DNA from: UBA6136 sp041158345
GTDB taxonomy: Bacteria; Pseudomonadota; Gammaproteobacteria; Methylococcales; Methylococcaceae
Reading direction: 5' to 3'
NCBI GenBank assembly: GCA_041158345.1
Contig: JBEBBO010000083.1
Location: 1 to 30,019, forward strand
DNA length: 30,019 nucleotides
Part shown: piece by piece, positions 13,882 to 22,226 of the stretch
Numbering within the stretch: the stretch's first letter is position 1
How the letters are laid out: each line of letters opens with the position of its first letter
Notes under the pieces: model-generated
What the model saw: only the letters and a program-made list of their open reading frames with translations
Told to the model about the DNA's origin: nothing
Database searches by the model: none
Position numbers and translations under genes: made by a program

Positions 13882-15327
13882 TTAGTCCTTTTCCCCGGTG
13901 AACCGACCATAGGCATCTTCATAGCGAACGATGTCGTCCTCACCCAGATACTCGCCACTTTGGACTTCGATCATGACCAGGTCCACGATGCCGGGGTTTT
14001 CGAGGCGATGCTTGTGGCCAGCAGGAATGTAAGTGGACTCATTGGTGCTGATGAACAGTTCCTGATCCCCATTCGTCACCTTCGCCATCCCACTTACAAC
14101 CACCCAGTGCTCGCTGCGATGATGATGCATCTGAAGGCTGAGGCTTCTTCCGGGTCGCACTTCAATGCGCTTGATCTTGAAGCGGGGCCCGTGTTCCAGA
14201 ACCGTGTAAGTCCCCCACGGCCTGGAGACCGTGCGGTGAAGCTTGTAGGCGTCATGGTTTGCAAGCTTGAGGCGTTGAACCACCTGCTTCACTTCCTGAG
14301 ATTTCTCAGTATGTGCGACCAGCAGCGCATCTGGCGTATCAATAATCATGAGATCGTCGACCCCAACGGTGGCAATCAGACGATCTGAAGACTGGACAAA
14401 CGTATTACGAGTTTCGACAAAAATGGACTCCCCATTGCTCCGATTATTGTCGTCATCCGGCGCCTGAAGGTCTCGTAATGCAGACCAGGAGCCAATGTCA
14501 TTCCAGTCAAAGTCTGCGGGGACCACTGCCACCTTTTCAGAATGTTCCATCACAGCGTAATCAATCGAAATGTCAGGCACCTGGACGAAGAGATCCGCCG
14601 GAATTTCGAACATGCTGCTGGATATCTCAGCCTGCTTCCGAATTTCTTGCCAACACGCCTTCGAGGCAGCAACGACCTCCGGTGCATGCCGACTCATTTC
14701 CTCCAGAAGCACACCTGCCTTGAAGCAGAACATGCCTGAATTCCAAAGGAAGTTTCCAGTCGCCAGATAGGCTTCCGCCTTTTCTTGAGAGGGTTTCTCA
14801 ACAAAACGAACGACACGCCGTCCTCCCGCAATGGTTTCCCCGGCTTCGATATAACCAAATCCAGTCTCAGGCCCTGTTGGCACAATCCCGAACGTCACCA
14901 GGTGGCCGGATGAAGCCAACTCGGCCGCACGACCTACTGCCGCCTCAAACTTGGCCTGATCCGCAATCAGGTGATCCGCTGCAAGCACCAAAAGCATGGC
15001 ATCACTGCCATGCTTTTCTGCAATCTGAAGTGCCGCCATGGCTACAGCCGGTGCCGTATTTCGCCCCATGGGCTCGAGCATAAAGACCGGATTCTTATCA
15101 GCCCCAAACTTGCCTCTATGGAACTCATCCTTGCTCATGAAGAAGTAGTCCCGATTCGTCACGGTCATGATTTCAGGACCCGCTGCAGCCGATGCCGCCC
15201 GCTTGTACGTTTTGAGGAGCAGGCTTTCATCCTGATCCACCTTCATAAAGGGCTTGGGATTCCCCTCGCGTGAGACGGGCCAAAGGCGGGTACCGGCACC
15301 GCCGGAGAGAATGACGGGGATAAGCAT
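13882..15327 (-). CDS. manC: Mannose-1-phosphate guanylyltransferase / mannose-6-phosphate isomerase (ManC/AlgA type)
   Basis: Bifunctional type II enzyme: the N-terminal domain makes GDP-mannose from mannose-1-P and GTP, and the C-terminal cupin isomerises fructose-6-P to mannose-6-P. From ATG 15327 it has 481 residues. It shows the nucleotidyltransferase loop ILSGGAGTRLWPVSR (residues 6-20), NPKPFMKV, LEPMGRNTAPAVAMAA, the RFVEKP motif (about 175) and DWNDIGSW. The cupin has SRPWGTYTVLEHG and QMHHHRSEHWVVVSG, whose histidines and Glu are the metal site, then ESTYIPAGHKHRLENPG. The frame is open to GTG 15342, which adds five residues; AlgA homologues begin like the ATG version. It lies between a glycosyltransferase and the hexomutase, supplying GDP-mannose to the glycan pathway. 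Confidence 0.95.
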   Translation of the reverse strand: MLIPVILSGGAGTRLWPVSREGNPKPFMKVDQDESLLLKTYKRAASAAAGPEIMTVTNRDYFFMSKDEFHRGKFGADKNPVFMLEPMGRNTAPAVAMAALQIAEKHGSDAMLLVLAADHLIADQAKFEAAVGRAAELASSGHLVTFGIVPTGPETGFGYIEAGETIAGGRRVVRFVEKPSQEKAEAYLATGNFLWNSGMFCFKAGVLLEEMSRHAPEVVAASKACWQEIRKQAEISSSMFEIPADLFVQVPDISIDYAVMEHSEKVAVVPADFDWNDIGSWSALRDLQAPDDDNNRSNGESIFVETRNTFVQSSDRLIATVGVDDLMIIDTPDALLVAHTEKSQEVKQVVQRLKLANHDAYKLHRTVSRPWGTYTVLEHGPRFKIKRIEVRPGRSLSLQMHHHRSEHWVVVSGMAKVTNGDQELFISTNESTYIPAGHKHRLENPGIVDLVMIEVQSGEYLGEDDIVRYEDAYGRFTGEKD

Positions 15328-15365
15328 GGATCGATGACTCACTTAGGTTCTGGACTCAGGGAGGG

Positions 15366-16706
15366 TTACGGGAGTTTCTGGCTGGGGGTGACGGGAAGGC
15401 CCAGTTGACGAAAAATGGATGTGTAGGCGGCTTCGCTGACTTCGATTGAAAAAAGACGACGCGCCGCCTCCGCACCGTTTATCGAAAGGCGCTCCCAAAG
15501 GGACGAATCGGAGTAAAGGCGGATGACCGACTCAGCAAACGCTGCCGGTTCATCGGCAATCAGCGCATCCTGCTCATTTTGAAGCCCCATGCCTTCGGCT
15601 GCAATCGGGGTCATGACGATCGGCACGCCATACCCCAGACTTGTAGCAACCTTTCCCTTCAGTCCGGCCCCGACCCGAAGAGGGGCCACACTTAACCGAA
15701 TACGGCCGAAAAGATCATCCAGCGAGTCAACAAAGCCCAGAAGTTCGACGCCTTCCGTGGCAGCCTCTCGAATCGCGTCCGGCATGTAGCTCCCAACGAC
15801 AAAAAAACGGGCATCAGGGATTTTTTGGTAAACGATCGGCCAGACTTCTTTCAAAAAGAAGAGGACCGCATCGATATTCGGCGGGTGCTGATAATTCCCG
15901 ACAAAGGCCAGACCCGATCTTTCAACAAAATCTTTGGGGGGTGCAGGTTCAAATTCGCGGACCAAAGGCACGACCGAAACAGAAACTTGAGGGAGCTCCT
16001 GCTTAACAACTTCCAGCTCCGCCTCACTGATGACAATCGAGTGATCGGCCTCCTGCATACAGCGGAGTTCAGCCCGGTGCAGCAAGGTCATGCGGCTTCT
16101 ATCGAGACCCTCATGCGCCTTTCGAGAGCGGGCCTCTCGAAGAAAATGAAGATCGATCGTTGAAAAAATCAACTTTGCTGATGGACAGTAACGCCTGACA
16201 GCCCGGGTATGACGAATTGCAACCGGTGCCCTAAACAGCATCACAACATCCAGTTGGTCTCCCTCGCGGCGGAGGTATTCTTTCACCGATGAGGCCTCGA
16301 CATGTGAAATGCATTCGACCCCCAAGCGTTCCAGCGCATCCGAGTAGGGACCCAATCGCAAGAGATTGCTTTCCGGAATGAAGCTCACCCGGTAGCCCAT
16401 GCGGAGGAAGATTCGAATGGAATTAAAGACATCCATCGAACCAGAATCCCGATCCGGCGTGGGCGTACACGAATCAATCAGAAGGAGTCTCGGTCTGATG
16501 TCTTTGGCATAGGGTCCCTTTTGGACAACACCCTGCGACTGCTGACTGAGACGCAACTGTTCCTGAAGAAACCTTGAACCGGCACTTCCCGAGACCAGGG
16601 GCGCCAGGAGTTTGAATCCAAAACATTTCAGTTTAAATCGCTGCCACTCGGTGAGAGGCAAAACGATATAGCCATATTTGATCAGGGCAAATAAAACTTG
16701 TTTCAT
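15366..16706 (-). CDS. Glycosyltransferase, GT4-like (second of pair)
   Basis: Protein of 446 residues of the GT-B fold. The N-terminal about 75 residues (MKQVLFALIKYGYIVLPLTE) are partly hydrophobic. The first Rossmann domain starts at RPRLLLIDSCTPTPDRDSGS. The nucleotide-sugar domain is clear: GLAFVGNYQHPPNIDAVLFF, ARFFVVGSYMP, VELLGFVDSLDDLF, SVAPLRVGAGLKGKV, GYGVPIVMTPIAAEGM. This pattern fits glycosyltransferases of O-antigen and exopolysaccharide clusters. Donor and linkage cannot be read from sequence; GDP-mannose is plausible from the neighbours. The ATG at 16706 lies 2 nt after the stop of the upstream glycosyltransferase, with GGGAG 11 nt before it. The longer open frame to 16766 would overlap that gene and is rejected. 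Confidence 0.88.
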   Translation of the reverse strand: MKQVLFALIKYGYIVLPLTEWQRFKLKCFGFKLLAPLVSGSAGSRFLQEQLRLSQQSQGVVQKGPYAKDIRPRLLLIDSCTPTPDRDSGSMDVFNSIRIFLRMGYRVSFIPESNLLRLGPYSDALERLGVECISHVEASSVKEYLRREGDQLDVVMLFRAPVAIRHTRAVRRYCPSAKLIFSTIDLHFLREARSRKAHEGLDRSRMTLLHRAELRCMQEADHSIVISEAELEVVKQELPQVSVSVVPLVREFEPAPPKDFVERSGLAFVGNYQHPPNIDAVLFFLKEVWPIVYQKIPDARFFVVGSYMPDAIREAATEGVELLGFVDSLDDLFGRIRLSVAPLRVGAGLKGKVATSLGYGVPIVMTPIAAEGMGLQNEQDALIADEPAAFAESVIRLYSDSSLWERLSINGAEAARRLFSIEVSEAAYTSIFRQLGLPVTPSQKLP

Positions 16707-16708
16707 CG

Positions 16709-18013
16709 CTAAGTCACTCCCTGAGGAAGCGCGACCTGCATGATCTGATGAACCGTGTCTCGCCACTCCGGCGGATGGTATTCCATACGAATCCTCTCCT
16801 CCCGCGCCATCAAGGCTTGTGGATCATTCGCAAAGGCGTGAATGGCCACCCCCCAAGCTCTGGCGTCATCGGGAGCACAATATTCAACCAAGTCTCCACC
16901 CACCTCTGGAATTGAGGCCGCTCGCGAAGCAATACAAAACTTACCCTGCGCCAAACTTTCTGCAACAGGCAAGCCCCAGCCCTCATACAAAGAGGGATAG
17001 ACGGTAAAGAGACTTCTCCGATAAAGATGAGATAAATCGTGATCGCTGACGTGATGGAGAAGCCTCACGTGATCTGCGACAGCCGGGTCTGAAGACAGCT
17101 TCTGAAAGAACTGTTCTGCACCCCAACCCTGCATCCCAACGAACACCAGCTTCGGAAGGTTGGATAGGCCCTCGGCCAACAACCCGTGATACGCATCGAG
17201 AAGAATCTCGTGATTTTTCCTACGCTCAATGGTGGAAACAAAGAGAACATAGGGTTGCTCAAGTATCGTGGCAATCGAGAGCGATGGAGGAAGCTCCGGA
17301 TTGAAGCCCACCTTGCTTCCAAGACGGATCACGGAAATCGGGGGGCGTCGCGCTTTGAGCTCGAGATAACGACTGAGGTCCATTGCGGTACAGCGTGAAT
17401 TACAGACCACGTGATCCGAGATTTCGAGTAATTCATTGATGTATTCGAGGAAAGGGCTAATGATTCGATCCAAGGTCAAATCGGACCGAACCCAAGGAAT
17501 CAGATCATGACAACAGGTCATCACCCATAAATCGCTTCGCTTTCGGATCTGAGCGATGGCCTTGAATTTTTGCGAGGCGAGATCAAATCCAAGGCTGAGG
17601 AAGGTGTCACCGTCTTGGAAGATGGTGTCAGGAACTTGGGATGATAAATCCGAAGAGCGCCATAACCTCAAACGCTGAGAGAGTCGTCGTGGCAGAGAGG
17701 AAAGCCTGAGCACATTCGTTTGCATTCGGTCAGGCAACAACGCTAGTAGTTTCTTTAGAACGCGTCGCCCTCTCCCCGAGGGACGACCCTCTAAAGTTTC
17801 AAGGAATGCAAGGCGCTCCCTTAATTCCGATGAATCACGAGCCAAAAACCTCTGCCGCTGCGAATCGAATTGAACAAATTGAACTGTGAGCGGACAGATT
17901 TCCAGGAACACTCTCGCGCACTCCAGCTCTACCCGCGTCACACCCGTGACAGGACGATTCCAAGCATAGAGAGACGTAACGTCGAACCAGACTGCCAAAG
18001 CACTGAAACTCAA
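16709..18013 (-). CDS. Glycosyltransferase, GT4 family (first gene of the GDP-mannose cluster)
   Basis: Protein of 434 residues. The start region VWFDVTSLYAWNRPVTGVTR is typical of a group of GT4 mannosyl/rhamnosyl transferases in polysaccharide clusters. Further elements are CCHDLIPW, DHVVCNSRCTAMDL, the donor-domain start QPYVLFVSTIERRKNHEILL, RLLHHVSDHDLSHLY, and the EX7E motif in YPSLYEGWGLPVAESLAQGK. It transfers a sugar from a nucleotide-sugar donor, probably on the cytoplasmic side. The start is uncertain: TTG 18013 is the first usable codon upstream of the conserved region and has no clear ribosome-binding site. An ATG at 18032 lies in another frame. It heads the minus-strand run glycosyltransferase-glycosyltransferase-manC-hexomutase-corA with gaps of 2-40 nt in the first four genes. 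Confidence 0.87.
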   Translation of the reverse strand: MSFSALAVWFDVTSLYAWNRPVTGVTRVELECARVFLEICPLTVQFVQFDSQRQRFLARDSSELRERLAFLETLEGRPSGRGRRVLKKLLALLPDRMQTNVLRLSSLPRRLSQRLRLWRSSDLSSQVPDTIFQDGDTFLSLGFDLASQKFKAIAQIRKRSDLWVMTCCHDLIPWVRSDLTLDRIISPFLEYINELLEISDHVVCNSRCTAMDLSRYLELKARRPPISVIRLGSKVGFNPELPPSLSIATILEQPYVLFVSTIERRKNHEILLDAYHGLLAEGLSNLPKLVFVGMQGWGAEQFFQKLSSDPAVADHVRLLHHVSDHDLSHLYRRSLFTVYPSLYEGWGLPVAESLAQGKFCIASRAASIPEVGGDLVEYCAPDDARAWGVAIHAFANDPQALMAREERIRMEYHPPEWRDTVHQIMQVALPQGVT

Positions 18014-18102
18014 TCGTGAGAGATTTATTCATGGGGGTTCACCCATCCAGCCCACATGATAAACGGTGAAGCGAGCATACAACTACCGATGTGAATGCGC
18101 TA

Positions 18103-18152
18103 AAACAAAAATCGCCCCCCACCGCGTGTATAGCACTTGGAGGGGGGCGATT
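18103..18152 (-). terminator. Intrinsic terminator of the multicopper oxidase gene
   Basis: On the minus strand AATCGCCCCCC (18152-18142) pairs perfectly with GGGGGGCGATT (18120-18110) over 11 bp around a 21-nt loop. A U-rich tract (TTTTGTTTTA) follows. It begins 18 nt after the oxidase stop at 18170 and separates this gene from the glycan cluster downstream. Confidence 0.88.
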
Positions 18153-18169
18153 GAGGTGGTCTTAAGACT

Positions 18170-21136
18170 TTAGTTTGTTAGATTCAAGTAGTTGGTTGTT
18201 GCCTTCGAAGAGCTGTCAAACGATGTGCTAGCTACTCGATTAGGCGTATTCCAGGCAAAAACTTGAGCCACTCCTGGTACACCGACATATCCAGTCTGCA
18301 ACTGCACAGGGAGGTTGCTTCCCGGGAACGGCGTATAGGACGTCATTGGCGCTAGAGGGGTGGTTGTCGATTGCGTGTTCCAGATCTGCACGGTCCCTGT
18401 TCCGGTCCCAGCCTCTGGGGTGGTCACGACATTTCCAATAAAGCCCGGTAGCGTTGCAGGAGCAACGTAGCCCGTAGCAACCCTTGCACCGGAGTGACTA
18501 TCGCCCTGTGCAGTGAACTGCACGATGGACTGAAGTCCTTCTCGGTATGTCAACTGTCGCCCACTATAGATGGTCACCACAGGTGCCTGACCAGCACCTG
18601 CGCCAACGATGATGTCGTCGAAATTATCACCATCCACATCACCTGCAGCGACATTGATGCCATGGGGATAATCCCCAGAGAGGAACCCATCAAACTTCAT
18701 CATCAGGACGCCTGAAGGCGAGTAAATACGGAGTTTGGGCGCACCGCTCGCGCGACTACCGACAATGATTTCGGGGTTACCATCACCATTGATGTCACCG
18801 AGTGCAAGACTCACACCCTTTTGTCCCGGGCCACTGTCTGAAAAGGCCTGGAAGCGATGGAGAAGCTTTTGATCTCTTCCGCCATACAGCGCAACACCGT
18901 AACCGCCACTGGCCTGGCCCACTACGTAGTTGTTGTAGTACTTGGCAGCGCCCAGTGCCGATGCAGTTGACGTGCCCCCGCTAAAGGCATATCCAAAAGG
19001 ATATTTGGTGCTGGTTTTCGAACCCGTGCCATCAACAACGTTAACAACACCAATCTCGCCAACCGAAGAACCAAAAGCACCGCGCAGGCCATTCACAGGC
19101 CCCACAGCCAAGATGGGAACCATCATGCCCTGATCTTCATGTTTGAGAATGTGGCAGTGGAAAACGTATTTTCCTGGATAGTCCTCAACCTTGAACTTAA
19201 TTTTGATTGAGCTCTGCACTGGCGTCGCGCCCGACAGAGGCAATGGTTGAGGAATATTGACCGTATCCCTGGGTGAAACATAGTTCAGCGAACTCTGTGA
19301 GGAGGTCGCATTTGGATCCACTGGCTGTCCATTCACTTCGGTCACAATAAAGTTGCCTTGGTGAATATGGAATGGATGGCTCGCTGAGTTGGAACTGTTA
19401 TAGGTTCCATTTGCATTCAGGATGATCTGTTTCTCATTGATTAGAGTCCATTCCTCCACACTGCCGATTTGAAGTGTCGTCAAAGGCGAGTTCAGGAAGG
19501 TTTGACCATTGATGTCAAAGCAGGCAGGGCCTGCGGGACAGGTCCCCAGAGGATAGGCCGGCTTTTTAAGCGTAAGTGGAGGATTTTGATTGAGGTAGGT
19601 GTTTGGAGCGTCGACATAGAACGCATACTGGCGTTTCGCTGTCGGAGTTGCCGCAAACAAACTGTAATCCGCCTGTTTGATATTAAATACGGGGGCGGGC
19701 TTGGTGACTTCAGCCCCTTCAACAACGATGGTCGCCAGAACATAATAGGTAATCGGGTAACTCTGGCCATTCGGATAGGTTACCGGGTTACATGAGCTCG
19801 TTTTGGGATTGGCGCCTGTTGAGGTCGTCCCTACTGCCGGGCTATTACAGCCTCCCCATCCATCAATCAGATAGTAGGTACCCGGCTTTTTGGGTGCGGT
19901 CACTGCCATCGTGATGCGATTACCCGGCATCAAGAGAGTGCTAGCCAAAAGGTCATTCATGCGATTGTTGTCAGCTGAAAGCACCATCGGCAAGGGTTTG
20001 ATATCAATGCCCTGCGTTTTGAAGTGATCGCTTTCGTTGCCATCAAACGCCAGAATGGTCGCGTTCCAGGGGTTCTGCAACTGGCTGTCTGTGATCGCAA
20101 TATTGAACGAACCAAAGGCACCCATCGAGATCAGGTTCCATACCTCAGTGGTTCCGGGCCGCATCGTGATCACCGGGTTCAACTGCCCGTTGACCCGCTT
20201 CTGCCATGAACACTGGGGGACTGAGCCATTCGCGTTACCAAAGCAGTTGTTAGTCAACAATTGCGGCTGCGTTGAATTTGCAGAGGCATAGACGAGCAGA
20301 CGATTGGGCCCGTTGGGATCAATCTGCGTACCGGCGGTATTTGTCTTCTGAATATTGACCTCAGAGAGCCCGATATAGCGCTGCTTCAGGGGGTTACTCC
20401 CCCCTTGTTTGTACTGCGGCCAAGGATCAAGGGCATCTCCGATGACGATCATCCCAGCTAATCCGCCATAAACCTGCTGGTGGGTCTGCATGTGCTTGTG
20501 TGGATGGTACCAATCAAACCCTGATTCCTGATTTTTGGGTATAGGAATCCTTACCCTCATCCCTTGGGGTTCAGTAGGGGTACCCGGATCCTGGATTACA
20601 GGATAGATGTTGTCCCCCATCGATAACGGACTGACATGAAGTCCGTGACCATGGAAGTTGGTTTCGTACAAAGAGCCCGATGGCATTCCATTACTGGTTT
20701 GAAGTTCATCCAGAAGATCCAGATCGAGCTTTTCTCCTTGATTCAGCTGGAGTATGGGACCAGGAAACTGGGCGGGGTAGCTTTTACCGTAGGCTTTCAC
20801 TGCATAGCCATACACCAAAGTGTTCTGACTACCCGATGTCTGGCTTGCATTCGGAAATTGCGATCCTGAACTCAGGACATCAATATCGCCATATCGAATG
20901 GGATGGTCATTGAATCCCCCCGAAACCATCGTCACCTGAGCCCGAAGGCTTCCACCTTTGGCCCGTACGACCGGGACATCAATCAGGGGATTACCTGTGG
21001 TCAGTGTGGGGGTAGGTTGGACCTGGAGCGAAAGATTGGGGGCAAATGTATCCGCGATGACCGACTGCGTAGACAGTATCGGCAAGGCAGCGATCAGACC
21101 GCTGAGAAGGGGAATTAACCTAGGGCTTATGCTCAT
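18170..21136 (-). CDS. Secreted multicopper oxidase with C-terminal FG-GAP/VCBS-type repeats
   Basis: Laccase-like copper enzyme of 988 residues. GGAG 7 nt before ATG 21136 selects this start over 21202. A signal peptide (MSISPRLIPLLSGLIAALPI, cleaved near residue 28) exports it. All four copper motifs are present: HGHGLH (162-167), WYHPHKHMQTH (209-219), HPFHIH (587-592) and HCHILKHEDQGMM (660-672), including type 1 ligands H587, C661, H666 and axial M671. After about residue 690 comes a different module with calcium-binding FG-GAP loops, GDINGDGNPE (about 779) and GDVDGDNFDD (about 832), plus at least one weaker repeat, as in beta-propeller adhesion domains. The substrate is unknown; metal ions (Mn, Cu, Fe) or phenolics are possible. 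It is monocistronic with its own terminator. Confidence 0.93.
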   Translation of the reverse strand: MSISPRLIPLLSGLIAALPILSTQSVIADTFAPNLSLQVQPTPTLTTGNPLIDVPVVRAKGGSLRAQVTMVSGGFNDHPIRYGDIDVLSSGSQFPNASQTSGSQNTLVYGYAVKAYGKSYPAQFPGPILQLNQGEKLDLDLLDELQTSNGMPSGSLYETNFHGHGLHVSPLSMGDNIYPVIQDPGTPTEPQGMRVRIPIPKNQESGFDWYHPHKHMQTHQQVYGGLAGMIVIGDALDPWPQYKQGGSNPLKQRYIGLSEVNIQKTNTAGTQIDPNGPNRLLVYASANSTQPQLLTNNCFGNANGSVPQCSWQKRVNGQLNPVITMRPGTTEVWNLISMGAFGSFNIAITDSQLQNPWNATILAFDGNESDHFKTQGIDIKPLPMVLSADNNRMNDLLASTLLMPGNRITMAVTAPKKPGTYYLIDGWGGCNSPAVGTTSTGANPKTSSCNPVTYPNGQSYPITYYVLATIVVEGAEVTKPAPVFNIKQADYSLFAATPTAKRQYAFYVDAPNTYLNQNPPLTLKKPAYPLGTCPAGPACFDINGQTFLNSPLTTLQIGSVEEWTLINEKQIILNANGTYNSSNSASHPFHIHQGNFIVTEVNGQPVDPNATSSQSSLNYVSPRDTVNIPQPLPLSGATPVQSSIKIKFKVEDYPGKYVFHCHILKHEDQGMMVPILAVGPVNGLRGAFGSSVGEIGVVNVVDGTGSKTSTKYPFGYAFSGGTSTASALGAAKYYNNYVVGQASGGYGVALYGGRDQKLLHRFQAFSDSGPGQKGVSLALGDINGDGNPEIIVGSRASGAPKLRIYSPSGVLMMKFDGFLSGDYPHGINVAAGDVDGDNFDDIIVGAGAGQAPVVTIYSGRQLTYREGLQSIVQFTAQGDSHSGARVATGYVAPATLPGFIGNVVTTPEAGTGTGTVQIWNTQSTTTPLAPMTSYTPFPGSNLPVQLQTGYVGVPGVAQVFAWNTPNRVASTSFDSSSKATTNYLNLTN

Positions 21137-21570
21137 TTTAGGACTCCGTGTATCTAACGTTGTTGTGCGGGTGACTCTTCGGTCTCCTCGCTTTGTCTTC
21201 AAACGATCAGCCAGAAAACTGATCCAGTGAAAACACGCTCTCCTGATAGCAGCCTTTGGGCAATTCCGCCAGAAAAACTTGGGGCAAAAGCGTTAAATCT
21301 TGACAGACGTGAACAGCGCTTGATAACCTTCGGATTCCTCAAACAAGCGATTACCGCTTTCAATACAACCGAGCCCCAGGCTCGCGAAATTTAGTTGCCG
21401 GCTGGAACGACATGATTCCACTCCCGGTGATTTCCTTTGGCAAACTTGCCGGAATCCGCAATGTTAGCTCCAGAGCAATGCTCAGGACGGGATTTTTATT
21501 ACCCAACACATTGCAAAACCAGTGTGGCTGCTTTGAACGCAGTGAGCACGACCAATGATCGAGGTGAAAA
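21137..21570. other. Divergent intergenic region, oxidase / RlpA-like gene
   Basis: No coding frame here looks real. On the plus strand TTGACA (21300-21305) with GATAAC (21322-21327), spaced 16 bp, is a good sigma-70-like promoter, about 240 nt before the RlpA-like ATG. A small hairpin CGAGCC-CCA-GGCTCG sits at 21370-21384. The oxidase ribosome-binding site GGAG is just upstream of 21136 on the minus strand. I found no clear promoter or operator for the oxidase. Confidence 0.4.
21300..21327 (+). promoter_or_regulatory. Candidate sigma-70 promoter with long leader
   Basis: Perfect -35 TTGACA (21300-21305) and a -10 GATAAC (21322-21327) at 16 bp. The start point would be near 21335, leaving a leader of roughly 235 nt before the RlpA-like gene. 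Confidence 0.4.
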
Positions 21571-21948
21571 ATGATCAAAATGCTCCTTATCTCCACGGCC
21601 GCTCTGATGAGCAGTTCAGCATTTGCCTACGAGGCGACTGGACACGCATCTTGGTATGGCCCTGGCTTTCATGGCAAAAAAACCGCGTCAGGTTCGCGCT
21701 TCAATCGAAATGCACTGACCGCTGCTCACAAGACCCTCCCGCTGAATTCCAAGGCAATGGTCACCAATCTTGAAACCAATGAATCTGTAGTGGTTACGAT
21801 CAATGATCGGGGACCGCATGGTAGGGGTCGCCTGATTGATCTTTCACAAGCCGCCGCACATGCGATTGGTATTCGCGGCGTCGGCAAGGTCCTGGTCACG
21901 GCACTTGAAGATTCGGAACTGGAGCCTGCAAGAATCTACGAAGACTGA
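21571..21948 (+). CDS. RlpA-like double-psi beta-barrel protein (short form)
   Basis: Exported protein of 125 residues, with signal peptide MIKMLLISTAALMSSSAFA then YEATGHASWYGPGFHGKKTA. The RlpA-like barrel follows: SGSRFNRNALTAAHKTLPLN, VVVTINDRGPHGRGRLIDLS and AAAHAIGIRGVGKV. The conserved catalytic-type residues of the family (the Asp in NDRGP and the histidine in AAHKTLP) are present. RlpA proteins are septal lytic transglycosylases acting on denuded peptidoglycan in some species. This copy lacks the SPOR domain that brings RlpA to the septum, so localisation must differ or be absent. AGGTG just before ATG 21571 supports the start. A bidirectional terminator lies about 100 nt downstream. 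Confidence 0.88.
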   Translation: MIKMLLISTAALMSSSAFAYEATGHASWYGPGFHGKKTASGSRFNRNALTAAHKTLPLNSKAMVTNLETNESVVVTINDRGPHGRGRLIDLSQAAAHAIGIRGVGKVLVTALEDSELEPARIYED

Positions 21949-22045
21949 GCAAAAACGCATATCGGGTAAGTCGCTAGCGGAATTGGCCATCGGGTTCGAA
22001 CAAAACCCTCAACTTCCCAATCCCACTAACCACCAATCTCGGATT

Positions 22046-22081
22046 AAAAAGGGGGCCCGTAAGAACAGGCCCCCTTTTTTT
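22046..22081. terminator. Bidirectional intrinsic terminator after the RlpA-like gene
   Basis: AAAAAGGGGGCC (22046-22057) pairs with GGCCCCCTTTTT (22068-22079) around a 10-nt loop, followed by T-run to 22081. The A-run on the left gives a U-tract on the minus strand as well. It ends the RlpA-like transcript and shields kup. Confidence 0.92.
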
Positions 22082-22226
22082 GGGCGAATGGACCACGCCT
22101 CCTGCGATGATTAACCGTTGTTTTTTAGGAACCTTTCTCCCATGCGCCGAAATCATCCGTTTCGATATCCTGTCCTCATGAAGGTCTGTCTCAAAGAATC
22201 CCCATAACCCCAACCCGCCCTCCGAC

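Noticed and set aside
13882..18013. Glycan gene set as a possible genomic island
   Set aside because: No transposase, integrase, tRNA, flanking repeats or obvious change in base composition; it looks like an ordinary chromosomal cluster.
17835..18032. ATG frame at 18032 overlapping the start of the first glycosyltransferase, possible sign of a frameshift
   Set aside because: The glycosyltransferase frame already contains the family N-terminus (VWFDVTSLYAWNRP) right after TTG 18013, so no missing sequence has to come from the other frame.
18102..18152. C/G-run inverted repeat read as a possible mobile-element end
   Set aside because: On the minus strand it has a perfect stem followed by a U-tract 18 nt after the oxidase stop, so a plain intrinsic terminator explains it.
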